Of a stretch of DNA of 64,000 bases, positions 34,157-41,402 are shown piece after piece. Source of the stretch: Cyclobacteriaceae bacterium (lineage in GTDB: Bacteria; Bacteroidota; Bacteroidia; Cytophagales; Cyclobacteriaceae). The position numbers were made by a program, and so were the translations under genes. The stretch is taken from contig JANQPQ010000044.1 in NCBI GenBank assembly GCA_028285445.1, positions 186,001-250,000 of the forward strand, given 5' to 3'. Position 1 is the stretch's first letter, and each line of letters begins with the position of its first letter. Under the pieces are notes generated by a model that was not told the DNA's origin, searched no databases, and saw only the letters and a program-made list of their open reading frames with translations.

Positions 34157-35698
34157 CTATTGAACCAAAATCTTTCGTGTGTGTACCGACTTTGGGCCCG
34201 ACAATCGAAGCAAGTAAACACCGGGGGGCAATTGCAAATCTAACTTGTGATTGGTTTTTGATGGGTTAATGCCCTCTACATGTAGTGACTGGGCCAGTGT
34301 GTTTTGAATTTCAATTCTCTCAAATTTACCGATTAGACTTTCGGTCATTCCTACGTAAAGTAACCCCTGGCTCGGGTTGGGATATACCTTAATGTCTTTC
34401 TCAGAGATTCTTTCAAGTGGCGTTAGCAGTCCAAAGCCAAACTGGTGGTAATTGTCATCAAGTCGTGAAGGTGATGTGTAAACCCTACCGGCAACATCTT
34501 CTACAGAGTAGTAGTATTTTACTACTGTTGGTGCCGAAGGTGCAGGAATTGACGCCGTGTAGGTATTCCCAATTTCAGGCTCCACCAATGCCAGCTTTTC
34601 CTCTGTGGCAAAATCATCTGTGGAATAATGTAAAAATAGCTTCCCGGGTGCCAGTGCCGAGTCGCTGACAATATCTACAGATGCCAGCACGGGATTGGAC
34701 AAATCTCTTGTATCTTCTATACTATCAAGATCGAATGTTGCCCAAACGTATCCCATCTCACCAAGAATATTTGTGGATAGAACTCCAGGGAGATGGATTA
34801 CTTCCTGTCTCGAAATCTGCGGGGTCATCAATGAGTTCAGATCACCTGCTGGGTAAGTTCCCTCGTCGAGGTGGCTTATGGAAGAGCCCGAGTCAAATTC
34901 AGGAGGGGCAAACATCCTTGGGAACTCATCGGCATTAATTGCCTTTGCCAGGAGGCTGGCGAAAAACAATTTTCCTGAGGTTACCTGTGTTTTCAGAGCC
35001 GTAGACGGATTATTAAATAAGGCCAGGTCGGTAAGCTGTTCACCGTCTTTGTTTTGAATAAAAATATCATAAACGGTTGGCGAAGCATCTATGCCATATG
35101 ATCCATTGTCAGCCGTAACATTGTAGCTGTCAGACAGCCCCAAGCCATGACCAATTTCATGCAAGGCGACACTAAGAAAATCATGAGTGCCTTCGGTAGG
35201 CTCCCCGTCCGTTTCAAAATACCAGGTAAATTCACTGCTAAAGTTGATAACAATCTCCGGGTCATCAGGGTCATTAAGCTCTCTACCCGCCATTTTCTCT
35301 GCCATCGCTATGGGATACCAAACATTTCTTAGTGGCGCACCTTCAAAATTCCTTTCCCGGGATGCCGGCCTAGCCGAGCCCAGCACTCCGTCAGCCAGTT
35401 CCACCCAATTCAACTCTATGGTAATGGGAAAATCAGAATAAATAACCTCTGACCATATCTCCGCTGCCCTGGTAACTCCGTTAGCCGCCGCGCCAACCAC
35501 ATCATTAAAAATAAATTCAAACTGGGCATTTCCCTGGCTGCGGACGTTCCGCTGAACATGTCGATCATGTTTAACCTTGGTTTTAGCAGCATGGTCATTT
35601 GCATAACAAACAACTTCAATTCCAGGTGCTGATTCATGTTGGCTAATACCAAAATGCGCTGCCAACAGAAGGATGGCGAGAAGTAAGGGTTTAGGCAT
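34157..35698 (-). CDS. T9SS-exported zinc metalloprotease (metzincin-like)
   Basis: 513 residues. Signal peptide to about residue 20 (HFGISQ). The protease motif is H180-E-x-x-H184-x-x-G-x-x-D190 in LHEIGHGLGLSDS: the usual third His of metzincins is replaced by Asp, as in snapalysin-type enzymes. Middle region about 310-420 is strand-rich. The last about 80 residues form a T9SS type A sorting domain (VYPNPSQGLLYV ... LPPGVYLLRLSG ... RKILVQ), so the protein is exported through the outer membrane and its C-terminal domain removed. This ties in with gldD/gldE in the same window. Likely role: extracellular proteolysis. Confidence 0.88.
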   Translation of the reverse strand: MPKPLLLAILLLAAHFGISQHESAPGIEVVCYANDHAAKTKVKHDRHVQRNVRSQGNAQFEFIFNDVVGAAANGVTRAAEIWSEVIYSDFPITIELNWVELADGVLGSARPASRERNFEGAPLRNVWYPIAMAEKMAGRELNDPDDPEIVINFSSEFTWYFETDGEPTEGTHDFLSVALHEIGHGLGLSDSYNVTADNGSYGIDASPTVYDIFIQNKDGEQLTDLALFNNPSTALKTQVTSGKLFFASLLAKAINADEFPRMFAPPEFDSGSSISHLDEGTYPAGDLNSLMTPQISRQEVIHLPGVLSTNILGEMGYVWATFDLDSIEDTRDLSNPVLASVDIVSDSALAPGKLFLHYSTDDFATEEKLALVEPEIGNTYTASIPAPSAPTVVKYYYSVEDVAGRVYTSPSRLDDNYHQFGFGLLTPLERISEKDIKVYPNPSQGLLYVGMTESLIGKFERIEIQNTLAQSLHVEGINPSKTNHKLDLQLPPGVYLLRLSGPKSVHTRKILVQ

Positions 35699-35717
35699 AG
35701 GGCTATTTGCTTCTAAT

Positions 35718-35725
35718 CAAAAGTA
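35718..35725 (-). promoter_or_regulatory. candidate -7 box for the T9SS metalloprotease
   Basis: The minus strand reads TACTTTTG, matching TAnnTTTG, 20 bases before the ATG at 35698, giving a very short leader. No clear -33 element. Confidence 0.35.
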
Positions 35726-35774
35726 ATTGAAAAAAAAGCAGGATTGAAATACTAAATACACTGAATATACTTCC

Positions 35775-36101
35775 TTAACTGATACCAATGAAAAGGCCAC
35801 CTTCGGCCTTAACCGGATAAATTTTGGCTTCAGAACATTTCCCATCGCCTTCTCGACCAGATGAAAGATCGAAACGGTAACCATGCCAGGGGCAAATTAT
35901 CTCATCCAGAAAGTTGAATTTTCCTTTGTGAAGAGCCTCTCCATTGTGGGGGCAATGGTCTTGGATGGCTCTAAATCCTTTGTTTGTATTTGCTAAACAG
36001 ATACGGTGGTCTCCAATCAGAACCAACTTGGCGGTTCGCTGTGGGATTGTTTCATTCGCCGCCTCTAGTGTTGGAAAAACCTTGTACCACTTGAGACTCA
36101 T
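35775..36101 (-). CDS. Rieske [2Fe-2S] ferredoxin-like protein
   Basis: 108 residues from ATG 36101. Rieske ligands are C50-P-H52 and C70-P-W-H73, with the usual spacing. It is close in length to soluble Rieske ferredoxins of dioxygenase-type electron chains and has no membrane helix. The frame is open further upstream (a start at 36158 would add 19 residues), but ATG 36101 forms an ATGA overlap with the stop of the preceding gene, so it is the better start. It is probably co-translated with the DUF6134-like gene, a pairing whose meaning is unknown. Confidence 0.88.
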   Translation of the reverse strand: MSLKWYKVFPTLEAANETIPQRTAKLVLIGDHRICLANTNKGFRAIQDHCPHNGEALHKGKFNFLDEIICPWHGYRFDLSSGREGDGKCSEAKIYPVKAEGGLFIGIS

Positions 36102-36688
36102 GGAATACGATGGAAATATATTGTAGCAAACTGATTTATAACTTTTACCTCTTTGCAAATGCCATTCTTGTATTTGTAATAGTTTTTTCTTCCACTGGGT
36201 TTGGTTAAAACATAAGTGCTCTCGCCAATATCTTCTAATTCCAGGAACTCCCCGAATCGCTCTGAGAAGATCTTATTTCTGCCCTTCGGCTCCTTATGAT
36301 AGAGATTTGTCACAGAGTAATCGATGTTGGCGGTCATATAACTTACATCTCCATCGCAATCAATGCGGTATTGGTTGTTTTGGAATTCTACCGTGCTGTA
36401 ATCACGGCTTTTATCATTGAGCTTGTTTTCCGTCTTTGACTGCACCAACTTACCATTATCATATTTAGTGAAGTACTCATAATTCAAACTGAACTTCATA
36501 AGAAAACGAAATTGAGTATAACTACTAAGTTGCAACTCGCGGGTTTGATCTTCTACTTTTTCGTTTGCACTTACGTAGCCTATGGAATCACCTTTCCAAA
36601 CCACCTTGTACATTAATGAGTGATCCTGACTTTGCGCGAACAGAAAGCAAGGGGAAAGCAGAATTATGATGGTCGTGAACTTTGTCAT
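36098..36688 (-). CDS. secreted DUF6134-like protein
   Basis: 196 residues from ATG 36688, which gives a clean signal peptide (MTKFTTIIILLSPCFLFAQ). An upstream start at 36733 would bury the signal behind 15 extra residues. The mature part is strand-rich: YKVVWKGDSIGYVSANE, then YFTKYDNGKLVQSKTENKLND, and GRKNYYKYKNGICKEV. This matches the pattern of DUF6134 proteins in Bacteroidota, whose function is unknown. The stop overlaps the start of the Rieske gene (ATGA). Confidence 0.78.
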   Translation of the reverse strand: MTKFTTIIILLSPCFLFAQSQDHSLMYKVVWKGDSIGYVSANEKVEDQTRELQLSSYTQFRFLMKFSLNYEYFTKYDNGKLVQSKTENKLNDKSRDYSTVEFQNNQYRIDCDGDVSYMTANIDYSVTNLYHKEPKGRNKIFSERFGEFLELEDIGESTYVLTKPSGRKNYYKYKNGICKEVKVINQFATIYFHRIP

Positions 36689-36817
36689 GTAGCTTGATCT
36701 CCTAATTATAAAGAAAGACAAGCCCAATGCCAATCAGTTTCTAAATCAAAAGTGAAATTTAAATTACATCAGTTAGGCATGAAATGGGAAGAGGCAAGAA
36801 GCCGAAGCATGTACCAG

Positions 36818-37696
36818 CTATTGTTCCCTTCCAGCAGATCTTTTAGCTATCTCCGTTGGACTTCCGAAAAGATAAAAGCGAGCTTCCTTCAGTGAACGCA
36901 CTTTCATTAGATCCCTGAAAATGTCGATCCATTCATGGAATACTAAATAGATAGGATTATATGGTTTCTTCACTTTAGTGGTAATGCCGTAGATAGCCTG
37001 CTCTTCTTCCGGTTGAAAGGTACCGAACATCCTGTCCCATATTATAAGGGTAGAACCATAGTTCTTATCAATATACTTGTCGTTGGTAGCGTGATGCACC
37101 CGATGGTGAGAGGGAGTGGTAAAAATATACTCAATAGGCTTGGGCAGCTTACGGATGTATTCAGTATGGATCCAAAACTGGTAAAGCACCTCTATTTGAT
37201 GACAGATAAAGAACACGACTGGGTGGAAGCCTAACAGGGCTGCCGGAGCAAAGAAAATCACCTTCATATACTGTGTCCATCCTAATCTAAAAGCAACTGT
37301 CCAGTTGTATTTACCTGAAGAATGGTGCGTAACGTGCGTAGCCCACCAGAATCTGTTTTCATGAGCAATACGGTGGGCCCAATAACGGCAAAAGTCAATA
37401 GCGATTATGGAAAGAACATATGACCACCAGGTTGGAGGAATACTCCAGGGCACCAGGTTCATAAAGAAAACCAGGAAAGCCAGTTGCGCAAAGCGAATAA
37501 AACTGCTAAAAATTACGTTGCCGATACCTACTGCCGCCGCTGCCAGTGAATCTAATTTATCGTAGTAGTCTCGTTTTTGGTAGGTTGAAATGGCCCATTC
37601 GATCAGTACCAGGCCAATCATTACTGGCATTGCCCAAACAATCAGCTCGGGGATCTCCATCTTCATTAAAGACTCTACGGTCATCTTCTCCTTCAT
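36818..37696 (-). CDS. sterol desaturase/fatty acid hydroxylase family protein
   Basis: 292 residues from ATG 37696 (TTG 37702 adds two). Four to five membrane helices carry the di-iron histidine clusters: HRIAH, HVTHH, then HTEYI and HRVHH later. The FWWATHVTHHSSGKYNW and TPSHHRVHHATNDKYIDKNYGS blocks are typical of the bacterial FA_hydroxylase family. Members hydroxylate or desaturate lipids, sterols or carotenoids in the membrane using O2 and an electron donor; a Rieske protein is encoded nearby but not in the same operon. Divergent from the ECF sigma gene. Confidence 0.92.
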   Translation of the reverse strand: MKEKMTVESLMKMEIPELIVWAMPVMIGLVLIEWAISTYQKRDYYDKLDSLAAAAVGIGNVIFSSFIRFAQLAFLVFFMNLVPWSIPPTWWSYVLSIIAIDFCRYWAHRIAHENRFWWATHVTHHSSGKYNWTVAFRLGWTQYMKVIFFAPAALLGFHPVVFFICHQIEVLYQFWIHTEYIRKLPKPIEYIFTTPSHHRVHHATNDKYIDKNYGSTLIIWDRMFGTFQPEEEQAIYGITTKVKKPYNPIYLVFHEWIDIFRDLMKVRSLKEARFYLFGSPTEIAKRSAGREQ

Positions 37697-37792
37697 ACTC
37701 AAGAATATGATTAACGCAGTGAATGGTTGATATATGGATTCTTCAGGCTGTTTTGGTACCTCAAAGATAACGCATTACCACAATTCACGAAT

Positions 37793-38422
37793 ATGATAAA
37801 TACTGAATTGTATTTTTGTATTCTTGGAAACCTTCCGGTAACACCTTTGTCTTTAGAGCAAAACCAAAACGAAATATTGGAGTCCGGGCAGCAGTCAATT
37901 CATAAGTACCTGGTGGAAAAAGGCCAGGGCGGGGATAGAAAAGCGTTAAATGAGTTGTACCGGCTCCACGTTGATGCCATGTTTAATATTTGTCGCCGTA
38001 TGATGGGTGATGAGGAAGAAGCCAAAGACATTCTTCAGGAGTCGTTTATTGACGCGTTCTCAAATATTAAGAAGTTGCAACAGCAAGTGACATTTAGTGC
38101 ATGGCTAAAACGAATTGTGGTGAACAACTGCCTGAATGCTTTAAAGAAGAAAAAATTATTCACTATTAGTTTAGAAGAGAAACACGATGCGAGTGAGGAC
38201 GGACCTGGAGATTTTGAATTTGTTAGTTACGAAGCCAAAAGAATAATGGGCGCCATTGATAAAATATCAGAGGGCTGCCGCACCGTACTAAACTTGTACT
38301 TGTTTGAAGGATATGATCATAAAGAAATAGCACAAGTGCTATCAATTTCTGAATCGGCCTCAAAGGCTCAGTATAGTAAGGCTAAGAGCAAGATTCGGAA
38401 AATACTGGAAACTGAAACCTGA
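37793..38422 (+). CDS. ECF-type RNA polymerase sigma factor
   Basis: 209 residues from ATG 37793; the true start is uncertain. TTG codons at 37847 and 37877 give lengths nearer to the family (GQQSIHKYLVEKGQGGDRKAL is the usual beginning). Region 2 is clear: LYRLHVDAMFNICRRMMGDEEEAKDILQESFIDAF, and region 4 ends with YLFEGYDHKEIAQVLSISESASKAQYSKAK, the HTH for -35 recognition. It is followed 13 bp later by an anti-sigma gene and three envelope genes, so it probably switches on this operon in response to an envelope signal. Confidence 0.92.
   Translation: MINTELYFCILGNLPVTPLSLEQNQNEILESGQQSIHKYLVEKGQGGDRKALNELYRLHVDAMFNICRRMMGDEEEAKDILQESFIDAFSNIKKLQQQVTFSAWLKRIVVNNCLNALKKKKLFTISLEEKHDASEDGPGDFEFVSYEAKRIMGAIDKISEGCRTVLNLYLFEGYDHKEIAQVLSISESASKAQYSKAKSKIRKILETET
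37811..37818 (+). promoter_or_regulatory. candidate -7 box for the sigma-factor operon
   Basis: TATTTTTG fits TAnnTTTG. If real, transcription starts near 37825 and the sigma factor must begin at TTG 37847 or later rather than at ATG 37793. No -33 element was seen. Confidence 0.3.
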
Positions 38423-38435
38423 TAAAATTTAAGAT

Positions 38436-38978
38436 ATGGAAGACGGATTGAAGAAATACGTAGAGCAGCGTAGGAGCGAGTTCGAAGTCTACCAGAACGA
38501 TTACGATGCCATTTGGGATAATGTAATTGACGAACTGGATAAGAAAGAAACCCCAACAGCGGGGTTAGCGGTGATATGGAAAGCTGCTGCCATATTTATT
38601 GTAGTGGTTGGCCTGGGACTAATAATGTTTAGCAAGGGGCCAAATAGCGAAAGATATGCTGATGGAATTGCCCTTAGCGAGCTCTCCCCGGAATTAGCTG
38701 AGGCCGAAATCTATTATTCACAATTAATCGAAGAGAAATTACAGATTCTGCAAACCAGCAATAGCGATGTAAAAAAACTGGTTATCGCTGATCTATCAGT
38801 TTTAGACAGCGCCTACCAGGAACTCAAACACGATTTGAAAGACAATGCTGATAACGAAGAAGTAGTGAATGCTATGATCCAGAATTACCGTATAAAACTG
38901 GAGATACTGGAGCAGATCTTAGAAGAATTAAACGACAAGAATGGACAACCAAACCAGCGTGAAGAAGCATCTATATAA
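38436..38978 (+). CDS. putative anti-sigma factor
   Basis: 180 residues. An acidic cytoplasmic helix region (about 1-45, LKKYVEQRRSEFEVYQNDYDAIWDNV) precedes one membrane helix (about 48-66, WKAAAIFIVVVGLGLIMF) and a helical outer domain (about 75-180) rich in Glu, Leu and Asn. This layout fits Bacteroidota anti-sigma factors although no zinc-binding ASD motif is present. It would hold the ECF factor at the membrane until a signal arrives (inference from position and layout). Starts 13 bp after the sigma gene and overlaps the next gene by 38 bp. Confidence 0.75.
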   Translation: MEDGLKKYVEQRRSEFEVYQNDYDAIWDNVIDELDKKETPTAGLAVIWKAAAIFIVVVGLGLIMFSKGPNSERYADGIALSELSPELAEAEIYYSQLIEEKLQILQTSNSDVKKLVIADLSVLDSAYQELKHDLKDNADNEEVVNAMIQNYRIKLEILEQILEELNDKNGQPNQREEASI

Positions 38979-40092
38979 GGGAATACTCGCCCTGTTCGCC
39001 CTCGGGCTGGCTAGCACTATCTGCATGGCTACTTCCGAGCGCACCCGCACAGTGGAAAGGAGTTTTAAGGTTCCCGGCAATGTGAATATTGAGCTGACCA
39101 ATAAATACGGCCCGGTAGTTATCAATACCTGGGACAACGACTCAGTGAAAATTAAAGTTGACATAACTGCCTTTGGCAAAAACCTAAACCAGGCAACCAA
39201 AACCATTAACCGCATCGATATAGATTTCAACAATAATGGTGATTTCTTAACTATTGAATCTGTATTTGACAGGAGCTCCGGTTTCTTCAAAGAGCTATGG
39301 AACAACATTGGCGATTACTCACAAACTTTATTGAGCAGAAATAAACTTCGTATCGAATACGAAGTGTACGTGCCAAGCTTTGCCAACCTCGATATTGAAA
39401 ACAAGTTCGGGGATGTCTATCTCAGTGAAATGTCTGGAAGGGTTAATGTAGACCTATCGCACGGCAACCTTCGCGCTAATAACCTTAACAACTCTACAAC
39501 CATCAATATCAACTTTGGTGATGCCACGATTAAAAGTATTGACAACGGAGTGCTGATACCAAAAGTGGCCAACGTTACGGTACAGCGAGTAGGCAGAATA
39601 GACATTGAGAGTAGCTCATCAACCGTTCACATTAAACAAGCCAACCGCATTAAGATGTCATCCGTTAGCGACAAGGGATTTAGAATTGATGATGTCAGGA
39701 CCGTAACCGGCAAAAGCAACTTTTCCAAAATCACCATCGGCTCACTAACGGGGTCAGCTGACCTCAACATGAACTATGGCGAAATCAATATCAACAATGT
39801 GCGTTACGACTTCTCCAGAATTGACCTTACAGGAAAATCAACGGATATGCGTTTAACCTTCCACGACCAATCCTACCTGGCCGTAGATCTTGAAACGAAG
39901 GAAGATCGCATGGATATTCCTCGTACTGGTCAAATGCAACGAGAATACATCGACGACAAAGAAAAGTACATTTCTGTAACGGGCTTTATGGGCATTAAGA
40001 GCCAAAAGCCAGGCGCTTTGAAAGTAGACTCTTTCAATGGCGACCTGGAAATTCGGTTTGCTCCCCCTAGCCCAGCTGCAGATGGCAACTAG
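38941..40092 (+). CDS. DUF4097-like secreted protein (sigma operon)
   Basis: 383 residues. Signal peptide ends about residue 30 (LASTICMA). The mature N-terminus RTVERSFKVPGNVNIELTNKYGPVVINTWD is the beginning typical of DUF4097-like proteins. A solenoid of about 15-20-residue turns follows, with 'NKFGDVYLSEMSG', 'HGNLRANNLNN' and 'FGDATIKSIDN' as examples. It is a paralogue of the protein at 23802, with less regular repeats. Likely location: periplasm or outer surface, sensing or stabilising the envelope. The ATG at 38941 lies within the anti-sigma gene; GTG 38959 is an alternative. Confidence 0.83.
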   Translation: MDNQTSVKKHLYKGILALFALGLASTICMATSERTRTVERSFKVPGNVNIELTNKYGPVVINTWDNDSVKIKVDITAFGKNLNQATKTINRIDIDFNNNGDFLTIESVFDRSSGFFKELWNNIGDYSQTLLSRNKLRIEYEVYVPSFANLDIENKFGDVYLSEMSGRVNVDLSHGNLRANNLNNSTTININFGDATIKSIDNGVLIPKVANVTVQRVGRIDIESSSSTVHIKQANRIKMSSVSDKGFRIDDVRTVTGKSNFSKITIGSLTGSADLNMNYGEININNVRYDFSRIDLTGKSTDMRLTFHDQSYLAVDLETKEDRMDIPRTGQMQREYIDDKEKYISVTGFMGIKSQKPGALKVDSFNGDLEIRFAPPSPAADGN

Positions 40093-40115
40093 ATATAAAC
40101 TTAAAACTGAGGACT

Positions 40116-40661
40116 ATGATTAATGGATCTTTACTACAACGAAAGCATGTATTTACATTGCTTCTGTTAATACCTACCCTCTCAATGGCCCAATATTATG
40201 AGCAGGCTGTTGGCCTAAGGGGTGGTGGTTCGGCAGGGGTTACTTATAAGAAGTTCTTCAGCGATATGGAATCGCTTGATCTTCTTTTAAGCGGCCGTAA
40301 TGACGGCTTGCAACTAACGGTACTGCACACTTTCAACAAGCCCTTGAAATCTGGCATTAGTGACAATTTCTTTTTTTACTATGGAATTGGAGGCCATGTC
40401 GGTTGGGAAAGAGTAGCTCGGCGCCAGCGTTTGCTCATTATCAACAACAATCCACCAGGCCCTAATACCATTGAAGATAACTTCAACCGAGGCAGTGAAT
40501 TCTCCATGGGGGTAAACGGCATTGCTGGAGTAGAATATCGCTTCCTGGGCATTCCCTTCGCTGTGGGGCTAGATGTAAAACCTTATTTGAATTTCATTGG
40601 ATTTAGAACAACTCAATTCAGGTTTTGGGACGCTGCCCTGAGTGTAAAATATGTATTCTAA
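40116..40661 (+). CDS. small outer-membrane-barrel-like protein
   Basis: 181 residues. Signal peptide ends near residue 25 (TLSMAQ). The mature chain alternates aromatic and glycine strands (AVGLRGGGSAGVTYKKF, FFFYYGIGGHVGWERV, FAVGLDVKPYLNFIGF) and ends in an aromatic C-terminal strand AALSVKYVF, as expected of an 8-stranded outer-membrane barrel. No family name can be assigned with confidence. 24 bp after the DUF4097-like gene and 5 bp before the next: part of the sigma operon. Confidence 0.78.
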   Translation: MINGSLLQRKHVFTLLLLIPTLSMAQYYEQAVGLRGGGSAGVTYKKFFSDMESLDLLLSGRNDGLQLTVLHTFNKPLKSGISDNFFFYYGIGGHVGWERVARRQRLLIINNNPPGPNTIEDNFNRGSEFSMGVNGIAGVEYRFLGIPFAVGLDVKPYLNFIGFRTTQFRFWDAALSVKYVF

Positions 40662-40665
40662 ATAA

Positions 40666-41328
40666 ATGAGGACAATGACTAACAGGATAATAACAACAAT
40701 TTGCACGATGCTGGTCATAGGCCAGGTCGCAATTGCCCAAGATGATTTTGGAGATTTTAATAACGACAGGAATCAGGTAAAAACTCTTATCGGAAACGAC
40801 TCTGAAGTTTCTGGCTTTGGTTCTTTTGACATGAGATTTACCGAAATCATCGACGACAAGTCGGTGCTGTTAGGAGGCCACGGGGGTATAATTCTCAATA
40901 AGAAATTTATACTTGGTGGTGGCGGTTGGGGGGTTTCTACCAATAATGAATTTAATGGGATTAACCCAGCCCAAACACTTGATATGGAGGGCGGCTATGG
41001 TGGCATTATATTAGGAGTGGTTGTCGCGCCGGTGGAAGTTGTGCACTTCTATGTGCCCGTTCTCATCGGTGGCGGCGGACTTGACGTCTTCACCGAAGTA
41101 ACTACTTCTACCCCTTTTACACAGGAGATTGATCGCTTTGACGTTGAATCTTCGGGTTTCTTTGTGTTGGAGCCAGGCATTGAAGCGGAAGTTAATATCG
41201 CTCGTTTTTTCAGGATTTCGCTCGGCGGAAGCTACAGAATCGTAGATGGGGTGGACATGATAAATGTAAGCAATGGAGACCTCACCGGTTGGAGCATCAA
41301 TATGTCATTTAAATTCGGGAGATTTTAA
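40666..41328 (+). CDS. Gly-rich outer-membrane-barrel-like protein
   Basis: 220 residues. Signal peptide to about residue 24 (GQVAIAQ). Repeated Gly-rich beta-strand units follow: GGHGGIILNKKFILGGGGWGV, GGYGGIILGVVV, VLIGGGGLDVF. It ends with a C-terminal strand SINMSFKFGRF. Predicted outer-membrane or outer-leaflet barrel, similar in style but not sequence to its neighbour. Last gene of the sigma operon; a strong hairpin follows. Confidence 0.78.
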   Translation: MRTMTNRIITTICTMLVIGQVAIAQDDFGDFNNDRNQVKTLIGNDSEVSGFGSFDMRFTEIIDDKSVLLGGHGGIILNKKFILGGGGWGVSTNNEFNGINPAQTLDMEGGYGGIILGVVVAPVEVVHFYVPVLIGGGGLDVFTEVTTSTPFTQEIDRFDVESSGFFVLEPGIEAEVNIARFFRISLGGSYRIVDGVDMINVSNGDLTGWSINMSFKFGRF

Positions 41329-41353
41329 CGGTTGATAAAATAGGTTGAAAGAG

Positions 41354-41379
41354 AACGCCCATGAGCAATCATGGGCGTT
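41354..41379 (+). terminator. terminator at the end of the sigma operon
   Basis: AACGCCCATGA (41354-41364) pairs with TCATGGGCGTT (41369-41379), 11 bp with a GCAA tetraloop, followed by ATTTATT. It may also serve the convergent permease gene that ends at 41403. Confidence 0.8.
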
Positions 41380-41402
41380 ATTTATTGACGGGTATTGGAA
41401 AT

